DNA from: Rhodospirillaceae bacterium
GTDB lineage: Bacteria; Pseudomonadota; Alphaproteobacteria; UBA8366; GCA-2717185
Direction: 5' to 3'
Assembly (NCBI GenBank): GCA_018660965.1
Contig: JABJJH010000294.1
Span: 1 to 13,975, forward strand
Length of the DNA: 13,975 bases
A program made the position numbers and the translations under genes. The notes beneath the pieces are model-generated. The model had not been told where the DNA came from, did no database searches, and saw only the letters and a list, made by a program, of their open reading frames with translations. Of this stretch, positions 7,310-13,762 are shown one piece after another (position 1 is the first letter of the stretch; every line of letters begins with the position of its first letter).

Positions 7310-7424
7310 CTCCATTCGGTGGCCCCGCTGCCGTACCGCCGCCTCTTATAGATTTTCGGGCTGGGTCGGATTAGGCCGGTGGCTTCGCGTCTCGCCGTTT
7401 CCGGCGGTTTGCCATTTCGTGGAA
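7310..7424 (-). promoter_or_regulatory. Class I cyclic-di-GMP riboswitch (GEMM-I), copy 1, upstream of the 51-aa gene
   Basis: Seen on the minus strand: ATGGCAAACC (core at 7406-7413), a P2 stem GCCG/CGGC capped by a GAAA tetraloop (7398-7401), GACGCGAAGCC, a GGCCTAA tetraloop-receptor element, a variable arm, then GGCAGCGGGGCC and CCGAATGG. Known: this order of elements matches the GEMM-I aptamer (Vibrio cholerae Vc2 type). The aptamer ends in the Shine-Dalgarno of the 51-aa gene. GGAG (7310-7313) can pair with TTCC at its 5' edge (7421-7424). Odd: the segment that reads GCAAAGC in Vc2 and in copy 2 reads GCGAAGC here. The ligand is inferred from the family; cyclic AMP-GMP variants usually have A instead of the second G of the G-G-C before AAACC, and G is kept here. 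Confidence 0.88.
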
Positions 7425-7436
7425 TTTAGGATCGCA

Positions 7437-7465
7437 TGGTCGGGGCGCGCCTGACGCCCCGACCA
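7437..7465 (-). terminator. Strong hairpin after the flp pilin gene
   Basis: A perfect 11-bp inverted repeat (7437-7447 with 7455-7465, arms TGGTCGGGGCG and CGCCCCGACCA) encloses a 7-base loop. It sits 9 bases after the pilin stop and just before riboswitch copy 1. There is no T-run after it on the minus strand, so it may be a weak terminator, a transcript-stabilising 3' hairpin, or an insulator between the two riboswitch units. Confidence 0.6.
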
Positions 7466-7474
7466 CGCCGACGG

Positions 7475-7648
7475 TTAAAGCGCCGCCGCGATCGTGTTGA
7501 AGGTGTTCGTCACACCGCCGCCCACAAGTGATACGGCGGTAATAATGACGACGGAGATTCCGGCGGCGATCAAGCCATATTCAATAGCCGTGGCGCCGTT
7601 TTCGTCATTCCGGAGTTTTGCGAAGATTGTTAAAATACGCGTGTTCAT
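7475..7648 (-). CDS. flp: Flp/Fap-type IVb pilin precursor
   Basis: Seen: 57 residues. The ATG at 7648 is chosen because AAAGGAG lies eight bases upstream and the family starts with a short charged leader. Leader: MNTRILTIFAKLRNDENG. The prepilin peptidase site follows after G18, giving a mature ATAIEYGLIAAG with the conserved Glu5-Tyr6 pair, then a continuous hydrophobic helix (about 26-45) and a short tail. Known: Flp subunits are cleaved by a TadV-type peptidase and assembled by the Tad apparatus into adhesive pili. No tad/cpa gene is in the window, so this is an orphan copy and must use machinery encoded elsewhere. It is preceded by c-di-GMP riboswitch copy 2 and followed by a strong hairpin. 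The frame stays open upstream through the aptamer, but that is not coding. Confidence 0.93.
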   Translation of the reverse strand: MNTRILTIFAKLRNDENGATAIEYGLIAAGISVVIITAVSLVGGGVTNTFNTIAAAL

Positions 7649-7656
7649 GTCTATGT

Positions 7657-7765
7657 CTCCTTTCGGCAGCCCCGCCACCTTTGCAATCGCGAACTGTTCG
7701 CCGGATCGCCGCAGGCCGGAAGCTTTGCGCCCCATCGTCTCCGATGGTTTGCCATTTCGTTGGAG
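7657..7765 (-). promoter_or_regulatory. Class I cyclic-di-GMP riboswitch (GEMM-I), copy 2, upstream of flp
   Basis: Seen on the minus strand: ATGGCAAACC (core at 7746-7753), a perfect 6-bp P2 stem CCATCG/CGATGG with a GAGA tetraloop (7738-7741), GGCGCAAAGCTTCCGGCC, a variable arm, then GGTGGCGGGGCTGCC and CGAAAGG. These are the GEMM-I aptamer elements in the right order and spacing. The flp Shine-Dalgarno GGAG (7657-7660) can pair with CTCC at the aptamer's 5' edge (7762-7765), closing P1 over the ribosome site. Family knowledge: ligand binding stabilises P1, so this layout predicts lower pilin translation at high c-di-GMP. The direction of the switch is inference. It shares about 35 of 45 bases with copy 1 in the core but has a different tetraloop and receptor (CCTGCGG instead of CCTAA). 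Confidence 0.9.
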
Positions 7766-8014
7766 TCCAACCGCTGTCCCCACCCCGGGATCAGAAGTCC
7801 TCCTTCGCTACATTTGCAGAATGACGAAAAACCGCGTTTCCTTCAGTGACAGCCGTCACAATGACAAAAAAATAAACACCCATATTAGTGACAGTCCCAA
7901 GAAAATTCCTCTTCCACGCACGAACTAGCGCCAAAGCGTGCAGGTTGCTTGCGTTTAACGGGGTTTAGACGTATCACCAAGCATTACCGTCAAGCATTTG
8001 TTACGAGGTTTCGC

Positions 8015-8362
8015 ATGGCTAAGCACTTGTTGCTCGTGGATGACAGTCGCGTCGCGAGAATGGTCCTGAAGAGAACAATTCTTGAAGTCGCGCCGGACTC
8101 GACCTTCGCGGAAGCGGGCGACGGCGACGAGGCTTTAAAATTACTGGCGGACGACACGTTCGACATGGCCATCCTGGACTTCCACATGCCCGGCATGACG
8201 GGACTGGAATTACTTGAAGAAATTCGAAAATCAAACAAAGACCTTAAAGTTTCCTTGTTAACCGCGAACATTCAAACCGAGATTCGCGACCGCGCGACCG
8301 CGCTTGACGCCGGGTTCATCGAAAAACCCATCAATAAAACGAAGCTTGAAGGTCTCCTCTAG
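8015..8362 (+). CDS. Single-domain CheY-like response regulator
   Basis: Seen: 115 residues; GAGG seven bases before the ATG. It is a bare receiver domain: acidic pair D9-D10, phospho-acceptor D55 in AILDFHMPGMTG, T83 in SLLTAN, and K104 in FIEKPI. It is slightly shorter than usual (about 120), ending in LEGLL with a short last helix. There is no output domain, so it must act by protein contact, as CheY does. It is the first gene of an apparent operon, followed after 15 bases by cheC and then the histidine kinase. This makes it the natural substrate of both: phosphorylated by the kinase, dephosphorylated by CheC. Upstream in-frame codons (from 7949) lack a ribosome site and a receiver fold, so they are excluded. 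Confidence 0.92.
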   Translation: MAKHLLLVDDSRVARMVLKRTILEVAPDSTFAEAGDGDEALKLLADDTFDMAILDFHMPGMTGLELLEEIRKSNKDLKVSLLTANIQTEIRDRATALDAGFIEKPINKTKLEGLL

Positions 8363-8377
8363 GCCCCGCCGCACGTC

Positions 8378-8989
8378 ATGATCGATATACCGGAAATAAC
8401 ACTCGACGCGTTAACGGAACTGATCAATCTTTCCGTTGGGCGTTCCGCCAATGCATTGAACGAAATGATTGGCCAGGAGGTCTCCCTTTCGGTTCCCAAG
8501 GTCGAATTCATGGAGTTCGAAGAAGCGCAGGCGAACCTTCAACGTGGGTCCAAGGACAACCTTACAACGGTCTGTCAGGACTTCAACGGTCCTATCGAAG
8601 GCAAATCGCTCCTGGTTATGCCGGAACAAAACAGCCTGGAATTGGTCCAACTCTTAATCGGGGAAGACGTACCGGTCGAAGATATTCCCGACTTCGAGGA
8701 AGAGGCGCTGATCGAGGTCGGTAATGTCATCCTGAACGCCTTTCTCGGCAGTCTGGGCAACGAGTTGCGCGTAACAATATCCAGCGACATACCGACGTTT
8801 TCGAAAACCCAATTCAACGAAAATTTCGGTGAAGGCGATTTACGAAAACATACAATCATCATGTTTGTGCATGTGGATTTTCAAGTAAAATCTTCTGAAA
8901 TAAAAGGTTATTTAATACTCGTAGTAAACCTTATAATATTACAATCATTAATATTTCTAGTTGATAAATATCTGGAACGAATGACATAA
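8378..8989 (+). CDS. cheC: CheC-family phosphatase of CheY-like receivers
   Basis: Seen: 203 residues containing two copies of the CXC-family active-site pattern (D/S/E)-x3-E-x2-N-x22-P. The first is D10-E14-N17-P40, the second E109-E113-N116-P139. Length fits CheC (about 200). Known: CheC removes phosphate from CheY-P; in Bacillus it also partners with CheD, which is absent here. Context: it lies between a receiver and a PAS kinase, so it should set the lifetime of that receiver's phosphorylation. No recognisable Shine-Dalgarno precedes the ATG, so translation may be coupled to the gene 15 bases upstream. Odd: from about 8870 to the stop the DNA becomes very AT-rich (13 G/C in the 60 bases from 8881), although the protein still follows the family there (residues about 161-203, with SSEIKGYLILV). 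Confidence 0.9.
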   Translation: MIDIPEITLDALTELINLSVGRSANALNEMIGQEVSLSVPKVEFMEFEEAQANLQRGSKDNLTTVCQDFNGPIEGKSLLVMPEQNSLELVQLLIGEDVPVEDIPDFEEEALIEVGNVILNAFLGSLGNELRVTISSDIPTFSKTQFNENFGEGDLRKHTIIMFVHVDFQVKSSEIKGYLILVVNLIILQSLIFLVDKYLERMT

Positions 8990-9026
8990 GTAAAAGTGAA
9001 ATTTAAAACTTCATTCTAGAAATAAT

Positions 9027-10610
9027 ATGCCCCATTTCAACCTGGAAATTCCGCCGTTACTTAGGTTTCTCGACAACATAAACCTGGGCCTTATCGCCGT
9101 CGACAAGCATCGGAATATTGTTTATTGGAACGATTGGGTTTCCAAGGCGTTAGGGCGGGAATTCGACGCCGCCCAAGGACGCCCAATCGAACAAATCTTC
9201 CCCGAAATCCAACAAAACAAAATTTTTCAGGGCGTCGTCGACGCCGTCGAGCACCAAAAATCCGTTTACTTTTCCTCGCGTCTGCAAAAACAGCAGTTCC
9301 CGTTTTTTGCCGATGGGCCGGACGAGACGCCATTGGACCAGCGCATCCTGATCCGGCCCGAAGACCTGCGCCCCAATGAAGGGGGCTGTTTTATCCAAAT
9401 AGAAGACATCAGCGCCGCAACCCGGCGCGAACGTCTCTTGAAGGAACGATCCGCAGCGCTCACTCAAAGCCGCTCCTACCTGGATTCCATGATCCACAAC
9501 ACAACTTTCGGAATCATCACCGTTGATGAAAACGGCGCAGTCGAAACCATGAACCCCGGCGCCGAAAAAATATTCAACGGCGCCGCATCGGACATTATCG
9601 GACAAAACGTGGCCCCCTGGCTTCCATGCTTCAAATCCGTCGCCAGCACGGATGTTTCCGACTTCACCGTCGGCGAGCCCTGGGAGAGCGAAGCATTCGA
9701 TGCAACGGGCATTGCAACGCCGGTTGAGCTGACCCTGTCCACGATGGTTGTGGAAAACCGGCAGAAGATTATATGCATCCTTCAGGACATCACGCGGCGC
9801 AAGGAAGCCGAGGCGGCCGTCATTCAGGCCCAGGCGGAATTAGAGACGAAGGTCGAGGAACGGACACGGGAATTGTCCGAGGCCAAGGACATCGCGGAAC
9901 GAACGGACCACGCCAAGACACAGGTTCTGGCCAATATGAGTCACGAGTTCCGCACGCCCCTGAACGCGATCATCGGCTTTTCGGAAATGATGGAGAGCGA
10001 GGTGTTCGGCGACCTCGGGCACGACAATTACCGGGACTACGCGACCAGCATAAATTCATCGGGCGCGCATCTATTGAATTTGATCGAACAGGCGCTTGAC
10101 GTCTCGCACATCGAATCCGGCGTCCAGTCCGTCCAGGAAACAAAATTCAATGTCGATCACGCCGTGCGGACCTGTTGCTCCATGCTCACCATGCAGGCCG
10201 AGGAAAGGAACGTCAGTCTTTCCGTCGACATCCCGCCCGAAACGCCAACCATCATTGGCGATCAGACCCGCTTTCAGCAAATTTTCGTAAACCTTATCGG
10301 CAACGCGATCAAATATAACAAGCAAGACGGCGGCGTTCGCGTTACCGCTGTCTCACGGCCCGGCGAGTCCCTGACGATCCGTGTAGAAGACACCGGCGTC
10401 GGCATTTCCAGCGATGAACTGCCGGAAGTCCTCAAAAAGTTCGGGCGCGCCTCCGACAGCTATGTCCGCGCGCAGGAAGGCCTCGGGCTCGGGCTCACCA
10501 TCGTTCAATTACAGGCCGAAATAAGCGACTGGGATTTTCGGCTCGAAAGCGAGGCCGGCGTCGGCACGTCCGTCGAAATCACGATCCCCCCGAAAAAGCT
10601 GATATTCTAG
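9027..10610 (+). CDS. Soluble PAS-PAS sensor histidine kinase
   Basis: Seen: 527 residues without membrane segments, so cytoplasmic. A first PAS domain spans about 10-128 (GLIAVDKHRNIVYWNDW), a second about 150-258 (GIITVDENGAVETMNPGAE) ending in a PAC-like QDITRRKEAE. A coiled coil follows at about 258-297. The dimerisation domain has phospho-acceptor H306 in NMSHEFRTPLNAIIGFSEMM. The catalytic domain has the N box (N422, N426), G1 DTGVGI (455-460) and G2 GLGLGL (485-490). Known: such kinases autophosphorylate on His and pass phosphate to a receiver Asp. No receiver is fused, so the CheY-like protein encoded at 8015 is the likely partner. The signal sensed by the PAS domains cannot be read from sequence. 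Its start lies in a 37-base AT-rich spacer with only a weak ribosome site; the stop converges on the transporter gene 13 bases away. Confidence 0.93.
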   Translation: MPHFNLEIPPLLRFLDNINLGLIAVDKHRNIVYWNDWVSKALGREFDAAQGRPIEQIFPEIQQNKIFQGVVDAVEHQKSVYFSSRLQKQQFPFFADGPDETPLDQRILIRPEDLRPNEGGCFIQIEDISAATRRERLLKERSAALTQSRSYLDSMIHNTTFGIITVDENGAVETMNPGAEKIFNGAASDIIGQNVAPWLPCFKSVASTDVSDFTVGEPWESEAFDATGIATPVELTLSTMVVENRQKIICILQDITRRKEAEAAVIQAQAELETKVEERTRELSEAKDIAERTDHAKTQVLANMSHEFRTPLNAIIGFSEMMESEVFGDLGHDNYRDYATSINSSGAHLLNLIEQALDVSHIESGVQSVQETKFNVDHAVRTCCSMLTMQAEERNVSLSVDIPPETPTIIGDQTRFQQIFVNLIGNAIKYNKQDGGVRVTAVSRPGESLTIRVEDTGVGISSDELPEVLKKFGRASDSYVRAQEGLGLGLTIVQLQAEISDWDFRLESEAGVGTSVEITIPPKKLIF

Positions 10611-10623
10611 AAAAACTGATCTT

Positions 10624-11817
10624 TTAGGCTGCCGACTCTTTCAACCGCGCCAACGGCTTATCGCTGATCGGCCAGTGCAGCGCGGCGGCGACCAACCCCA
10701 GGGCGACGGACGCCATCCACATCAAATCGTAAGACCCCGTGGCGTCGTAAATGTAACCGCCGAGCCAGGCGCCGCTAAACCCGCCGATCTGGTGACTCAT
10801 GAACACCACGCCGAACAGCATCGAAAAATGGCGCGTGCCGAAGATTTGCGCAACGATGCTGCTGGTGAGCGGCACGGTGCCCAACCACAACATGCCCATC
10901 GCCGCGCCAAACAGTAACGCCGTCACATCGTTGATCGGTGCGAACAGCACGACCGTCATGAGAACCGCGCGGAGAAAATAAATCAGCGTCAGGACGCTCT
11001 TTTTCTGGAACCGGTCCCCCATGGCGCCAAAGAAATAAGCCCCGATGATATTGCACAAGCCGATAACGCCAAGCGCGTAGGCGGCGTAGGTCGGCGATAC
11101 GCCATTGTCCGCCAGATAGGCGGGAAAGTGCGTCCCGATAAAGGTGACGTGGAAACCACAGACGAAAAACCCTGCGGTTAATAACAAATATCCCGAATGC
11201 CCCTTCGCCTCGCCGACCGCTTCGCCAATAGATTGTCTCGGCCCGCCGCCACCGGACGGCGCAACCCGAAGCCCCGTCGACAACAAAGGTACAACGATGA
11301 CCAACGCCGCCATCAACACCAGAGTTTCGCGCCACCCGAAATCATCGATCAGGCCCTGCACCGCGGGCACCAGCAAGAACAGGCCCAGCGATCCCGCCGC
11401 GATCACCGTTCCAAACACCACGCCCCGGCGTTCGGGCGGCACGACCTTGCCGACCGCTCCCAGGACGATAACCTGAGCAGCCCCGCTCAAGCCCAAACCG
11501 ACCAACAGCCCCAGCGATATATAGAGGTCGAACGCGCTGGCGCTGACGCTCGTCAGCCACAATCCGGTCGCGTAGAACACAGCGCCCATAACGATGACCT
11601 TCACCGATCCGTATCGGTCGGCGAACATACCCGCGATGGGTTGGAACAAGCCGAACAACAGGGTTTGCGAGGCGATCACGAGCCCAAATGTCTGCCGGCC
11701 AATTTCCAGATCAAGGGAGACCGGACGCAGAAAGACGCCGAACGTCATACGTAATCCGTTGGTGATCAGAACGATCAACGTTCCGCAAAGCAACATGATC
11801 CAGAGTCGCCGTGTCAT
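10624..11817 (-). CDS. MFS transporter, monocarboxylate-transporter-like
   Basis: Seen: 397 residues with about 12 hydrophobic segments in two halves joined by a polar loop (near PSGGGGPRQSIGEAVGEAKG). An MFS signature, GMFADRYGSVKV, lies after the second helix, and a partial repeat, GAMGDRFQKK, in the second half. The opening MTRRLWIMLLCGTLIVLI and the NGLRMTFGVFLRPV segment in helix 1 resemble the bacterial MCT/OFA-like branch, which carries small carboxylates by proton coupling. The substrate is not determinable. Start choice: the frame extends to 11913, but the ATG at 11817 has GGGAG nine bases upstream and puts helix 1 at the N-terminus. It stands alone, convergent with the kinase gene; the upstream 214 bases hold no gene apart from the terminator of the next unit. 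Confidence 0.9.
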   Translation of the reverse strand: MTRRLWIMLLCGTLIVLITNGLRMTFGVFLRPVSLDLEIGRQTFGLVIASQTLLFGLFQPIAGMFADRYGSVKVIVMGAVFYATGLWLTSVSASAFDLYISLGLLVGLGLSGAAQVIVLGAVGKVVPPERRGVVFGTVIAAGSLGLFLLVPAVQGLIDDFGWRETLVLMAALVIVVPLLSTGLRVAPSGGGGPRQSIGEAVGEAKGHSGYLLLTAGFFVCGFHVTFIGTHFPAYLADNGVSPTYAAYALGVIGLCNIIGAYFFGAMGDRFQKKSVLTLIYFLRAVLMTVVLFAPINDVTALLFGAAMGMLWLGTVPLTSSIVAQIFGTRHFSMLFGVVFMSHQIGGFSGAWLGGYIYDATGSYDLMWMASVALGLVAAALHWPISDKPLARLKESAA

Positions 11818-12010
11818 TGTCTTGGTCTCCCACGCCCACACCAATTTCCAGCGCGGCCCCGAAGCCGCGATGCATTTAAGGACGCGAATAATGTTGAGAG
11901 CGCCGCCGCCCAAAGGGGCATTGCGCTAAATCGTGAACCTTACGGCAGCAATATGGTGTGGCCAAATCCCAAAGTCACGCCACGGCTACAATTAATGTCA
12001 TAACTAAACA

Positions 12011-12031
12011 CCAAAAGCGCCGTGCACGGCG
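12011..12031 (-). terminator. Rho-independent terminator of the cupin-MFS operon
   Basis: Read on the minus strand, a self-complementary CGCCGTGCACGGCG (12018-12031; 5-bp stem, TGCA loop) begins directly after the TAA of the transporter gene and is followed by CTTTTGG. The stem is short but all G/C, and it has the expected short T-run. Confidence 0.62.
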
Positions 12032-13237
12032 TTATCGCGCCCCTTGATCATTGTGACGGACGGACCAGACAGCAAGACCGGCCACCATGGAGCCAAGAGC
12101 CATGACCAGGAAGGCCGCAGTCCATCCCGAGCGACTTTCCAGACCGCCGAACCAATCGATTGCGAAGCCAATCACCACCGGACCGAGGAATCCGGTCGTG
12201 AACCCTGCAAAAGCATAGATCGCCAACGCAGCCCCCCGTCGCGCAGGATCGGACAACACCACGGCGCCCGCGCTAAGCGCGCCGACATCGGCGAAACTGG
12301 TGATTTGAAGCAAAATCAATAACGCCAAAAAAACGACGATCCCACCACCAGCAGTCGCCGCGAGGGTTAAACAAACCGCCACCGAGACCAGGCACGTCGC
12401 GACAATGACACGTGATCGATTCCATTTTGACGCCAGTTCCGCGACGAAAATACTCACGGGCACACCCGCCAGCGACGCCAACCCACCGATCACGGCCAAA
12501 TTGGGCAGATCGAGGTGATTCCCCGGCAGGCTCAAGCTCCAGGAGAGGCAGGCCACAAACCAAACGCGGATGCCGAACACTTCCCAGGTATTGCCCGCGA
12601 AACCGAGTACATACGCCATGAAAGCTCGGTTACGGACCACCCCGCCGAACGCCAGAGTAGGGCCGACAGGCAACGGGCGCGGCCTCGATGGCGGAAGCCA
12701 AATCATCGCCACGACGGCGAGCAGGGGAGAAATTCCAGCCACGAAAAAGGCCGCGCGCCAGCCGAGCAGGACGGCGACAAGCCCCGCAAGCAGAAACGAA
12801 CCCGCGCTTCCAAACGCATAGCTCGACGTATAGATTGCAACGCTGCGCGTCTGGCTTGGTCCCCCGATCCGCTCCGTGATAAATTTCAGACCGGGCATGT
12901 GAACGCCCGCGAGCGCCACACCCCCTAAACACCGAAATACCAGTGCTGGCCAAAAGCTGCCCGCCAACATGGCGAACGCCAGTCCCGCGATGGCCCCCAT
13001 TAGCGACGAACCGATAATGATCCACCGACAGTCGAAGCGATCCGTTGCGCCCGCCAGCAATGGAACGGCGGCGGCGTAGCCCGCAAAATAGACACCCCCG
13101 ATCCAACCGATTTCGGTCACGCTATAACCCCAAGCCTGGGACACCTCCGGCGCCATGGCCGGAAACGTCATGATCGGCGCCAGATTTGCGATCAAGCAGA
13201 ACGAGAGCGCTGCGGTCACGACACGATCCCGGGTCAT
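12032..13237 (-). CDS. MFS transporter in operon with a cupin protein
   Basis: Seen: 401 residues with about 12 membrane helices. The first half includes GYSVTEIGWIGGVYFAGY and an MFS loop-2 motif in degenerate form, LLAGATDRFDCRW. The second half includes VAELASKWNRSRVIVA. A conserved-looking GVHMPGLKFITERIGGP lies near the end of helix 4. Known: MFS proteins of this size move small molecules by uniport, symport or antiport. The substrate is not recognisable; exporters and uptake carriers both fit. The ATG at 13237 lies 17 bases after the stop of the cupin gene with only a GGAAAA upstream, so translation may be coupled. A terminator follows immediately. The divergent ArsR-family regulator gene at 13833 may control the pair. 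Confidence 0.88.
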   Translation of the reverse strand: MTRDRVVTAALSFCLIANLAPIMTFPAMAPEVSQAWGYSVTEIGWIGGVYFAGYAAAVPLLAGATDRFDCRWIIIGSSLMGAIAGLAFAMLAGSFWPALVFRCLGGVALAGVHMPGLKFITERIGGPSQTRSVAIYTSSYAFGSAGSFLLAGLVAVLLGWRAAFFVAGISPLLAVVAMIWLPPSRPRPLPVGPTLAFGGVVRNRAFMAYVLGFAGNTWEVFGIRVWFVACLSWSLSLPGNHLDLPNLAVIGGLASLAGVPVSIFVAELASKWNRSRVIVATCLVSVAVCLTLAATAGGGIVVFLALLILLQITSFADVGALSAGAVVLSDPARRGAALAIYAFAGFTTGFLGPVVIGFAIDWFGGLESRSGWTAAFLVMALGSMVAGLAVWSVRHNDQGAR

Positions 13238-13254
13238 GCGCGATTTTCCGTCAT

Positions 13255-13665
13255 CTACAGTTCTTCGATTGGTTCAAAATCAATCAGGTCGATCGACACG
13301 ATTTCATCCGGTTCACCGCTACAGCAGTGAATAAAGATGGTCAAGTCGGTGGAAATTCCGCCGTGTTGAACGCCGGGCGCATTAAACATGTAAGAGCCGG
13401 GCCGAGCGATGATACGGCCCGCCGCGTTGTAATAAGCGCCTTCCATGATGTAGACTTCTTCGCCCAGTTCCGGTGCCTTTCCGATAATTTTCCAGCCCTT
13501 CCCCGGCGGCGCCTTGTAACGGGAGATCACGGTGAGACCATGCCGTTGCCCACGCAGTACCCGGCGCCACCGACCATATTCCTGGCCGTCCACCGTGACG
13601 TTGTAATAGGCGGGTTCCCATTCTCCTTCGCCGGGGCCAACCTCGAAACTTTTCCAGTCCATCAT
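13255..13665 (-). CDS. Cupin-fold protein
   Basis: Seen: 136 residues without signal peptide. Two cupin half-motifs are visible. Motif 1 region: PPGKGWKIIGKAPELGEEVYIMEG (residues 53-76), with the Glu and Gly of the pattern but without its usual pair of His. Motif 2: PGSYMFNAPGVQHGG (89-103), with P97, G98 and H101. Loss of motif 1 His makes a fully typical dioxygenase-type metal site doubtful; ChrR-like and other sensor cupins vary in this way. The start is set by AGGAG at 13671-13675 in front of two adjacent ATGs (13665 and 13662); either works. A frame continuing to 13731 lacks a ribosome site. It is the first gene of an operon with the MFS transporter and divergent from an ArsR-type gene. 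The function is unknown, perhaps binding or converting the molecule the transporter carries. Confidence 0.8.
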   Translation of the reverse strand: MMDWKSFEVGPGEGEWEPAYYNVTVDGQEYGRWRRVLRGQRHGLTVISRYKAPPGKGWKIIGKAPELGEEVYIMEGAYYNAAGRIIARPGSYMFNAPGVQHGGISTDLTIFIHCCSGEPDEIVSIDLIDFEPIEEL

Positions 13666-13705
13666 TCGCACTCCTATGAATAAAAATTTTGCGCCTCCGA
13701 CGGCG

Positions 13706-13717
13706 ATTAGTTCTAAT
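13706..13717. promoter_or_regulatory. Inverted repeat ATTAG-TT-CTAAT, candidate operator
   Basis: A perfect 5-2-5 inverted repeat lies about 40 bases upstream of the cupin start, in the spacer shared with the divergent ArsR-family gene. Short AT-rich dyads here are typical places for a winged-helix repressor to bind. There is no direct evidence beyond symmetry and position. Confidence 0.4.
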
Positions 13718-13750
13718 TGGCGCCGCCGCATTCGGACACGCTACTTAAAG

Positions 13751-13762
13751 ATTTCAAGAAAT
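13751..13762. promoter_or_regulatory. Inverted repeat ATTTC-AA-GAAAT, candidate operator or promoter element
   Basis: A second perfect 5-2-5 inverted repeat is in the same spacer, 45 bases from the first (start to start). It is followed by a TGTTACG direct repeat (13762-13768 and 13785-13791). It has the same architecture as the first but a different sequence, so one or both may be chance. Confidence 0.35.

Noticed and set aside
7406..7760. A 15-base exact repeat (7406-7420 and 7746-7760) inside a longer, about 45-base similarity, looking like an attachment site or mobile-element end
   Set aside because: The shared bases are the conserved core of two c-di-GMP-I aptamers; there is no transposase, integrase or target duplication.
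7649..7783. N-terminal extension of the pilin frame (45 codons)
   Set aside because: It lies entirely over the riboswitch and upstream leader; the ATG at 7648 has its own strong ribosome site and gives a standard Flp leader.
7949..7977. A sigma-70-like pair TTGCGT, 17 bases, TATCAC before the receiver gene
   Set aside because: Only partial matches to both boxes; such matches are expected by chance and alphaproteobacterial promoters are loose.
10589..10640. AAAAG...CTTTT around the convergent kinase/transporter ends as a two-way terminator
   Set aside because: The bases inside form a direct repeat (CTGAT twice), not a stem, so no stable hairpin results.
11197..11754. A 185-codon plus-strand frame rich in Gln, Arg and His
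   Set aside because: It is antisense to an MFS transporter with unmistakable helices; the composition is what a reversed membrane-protein gene gives.
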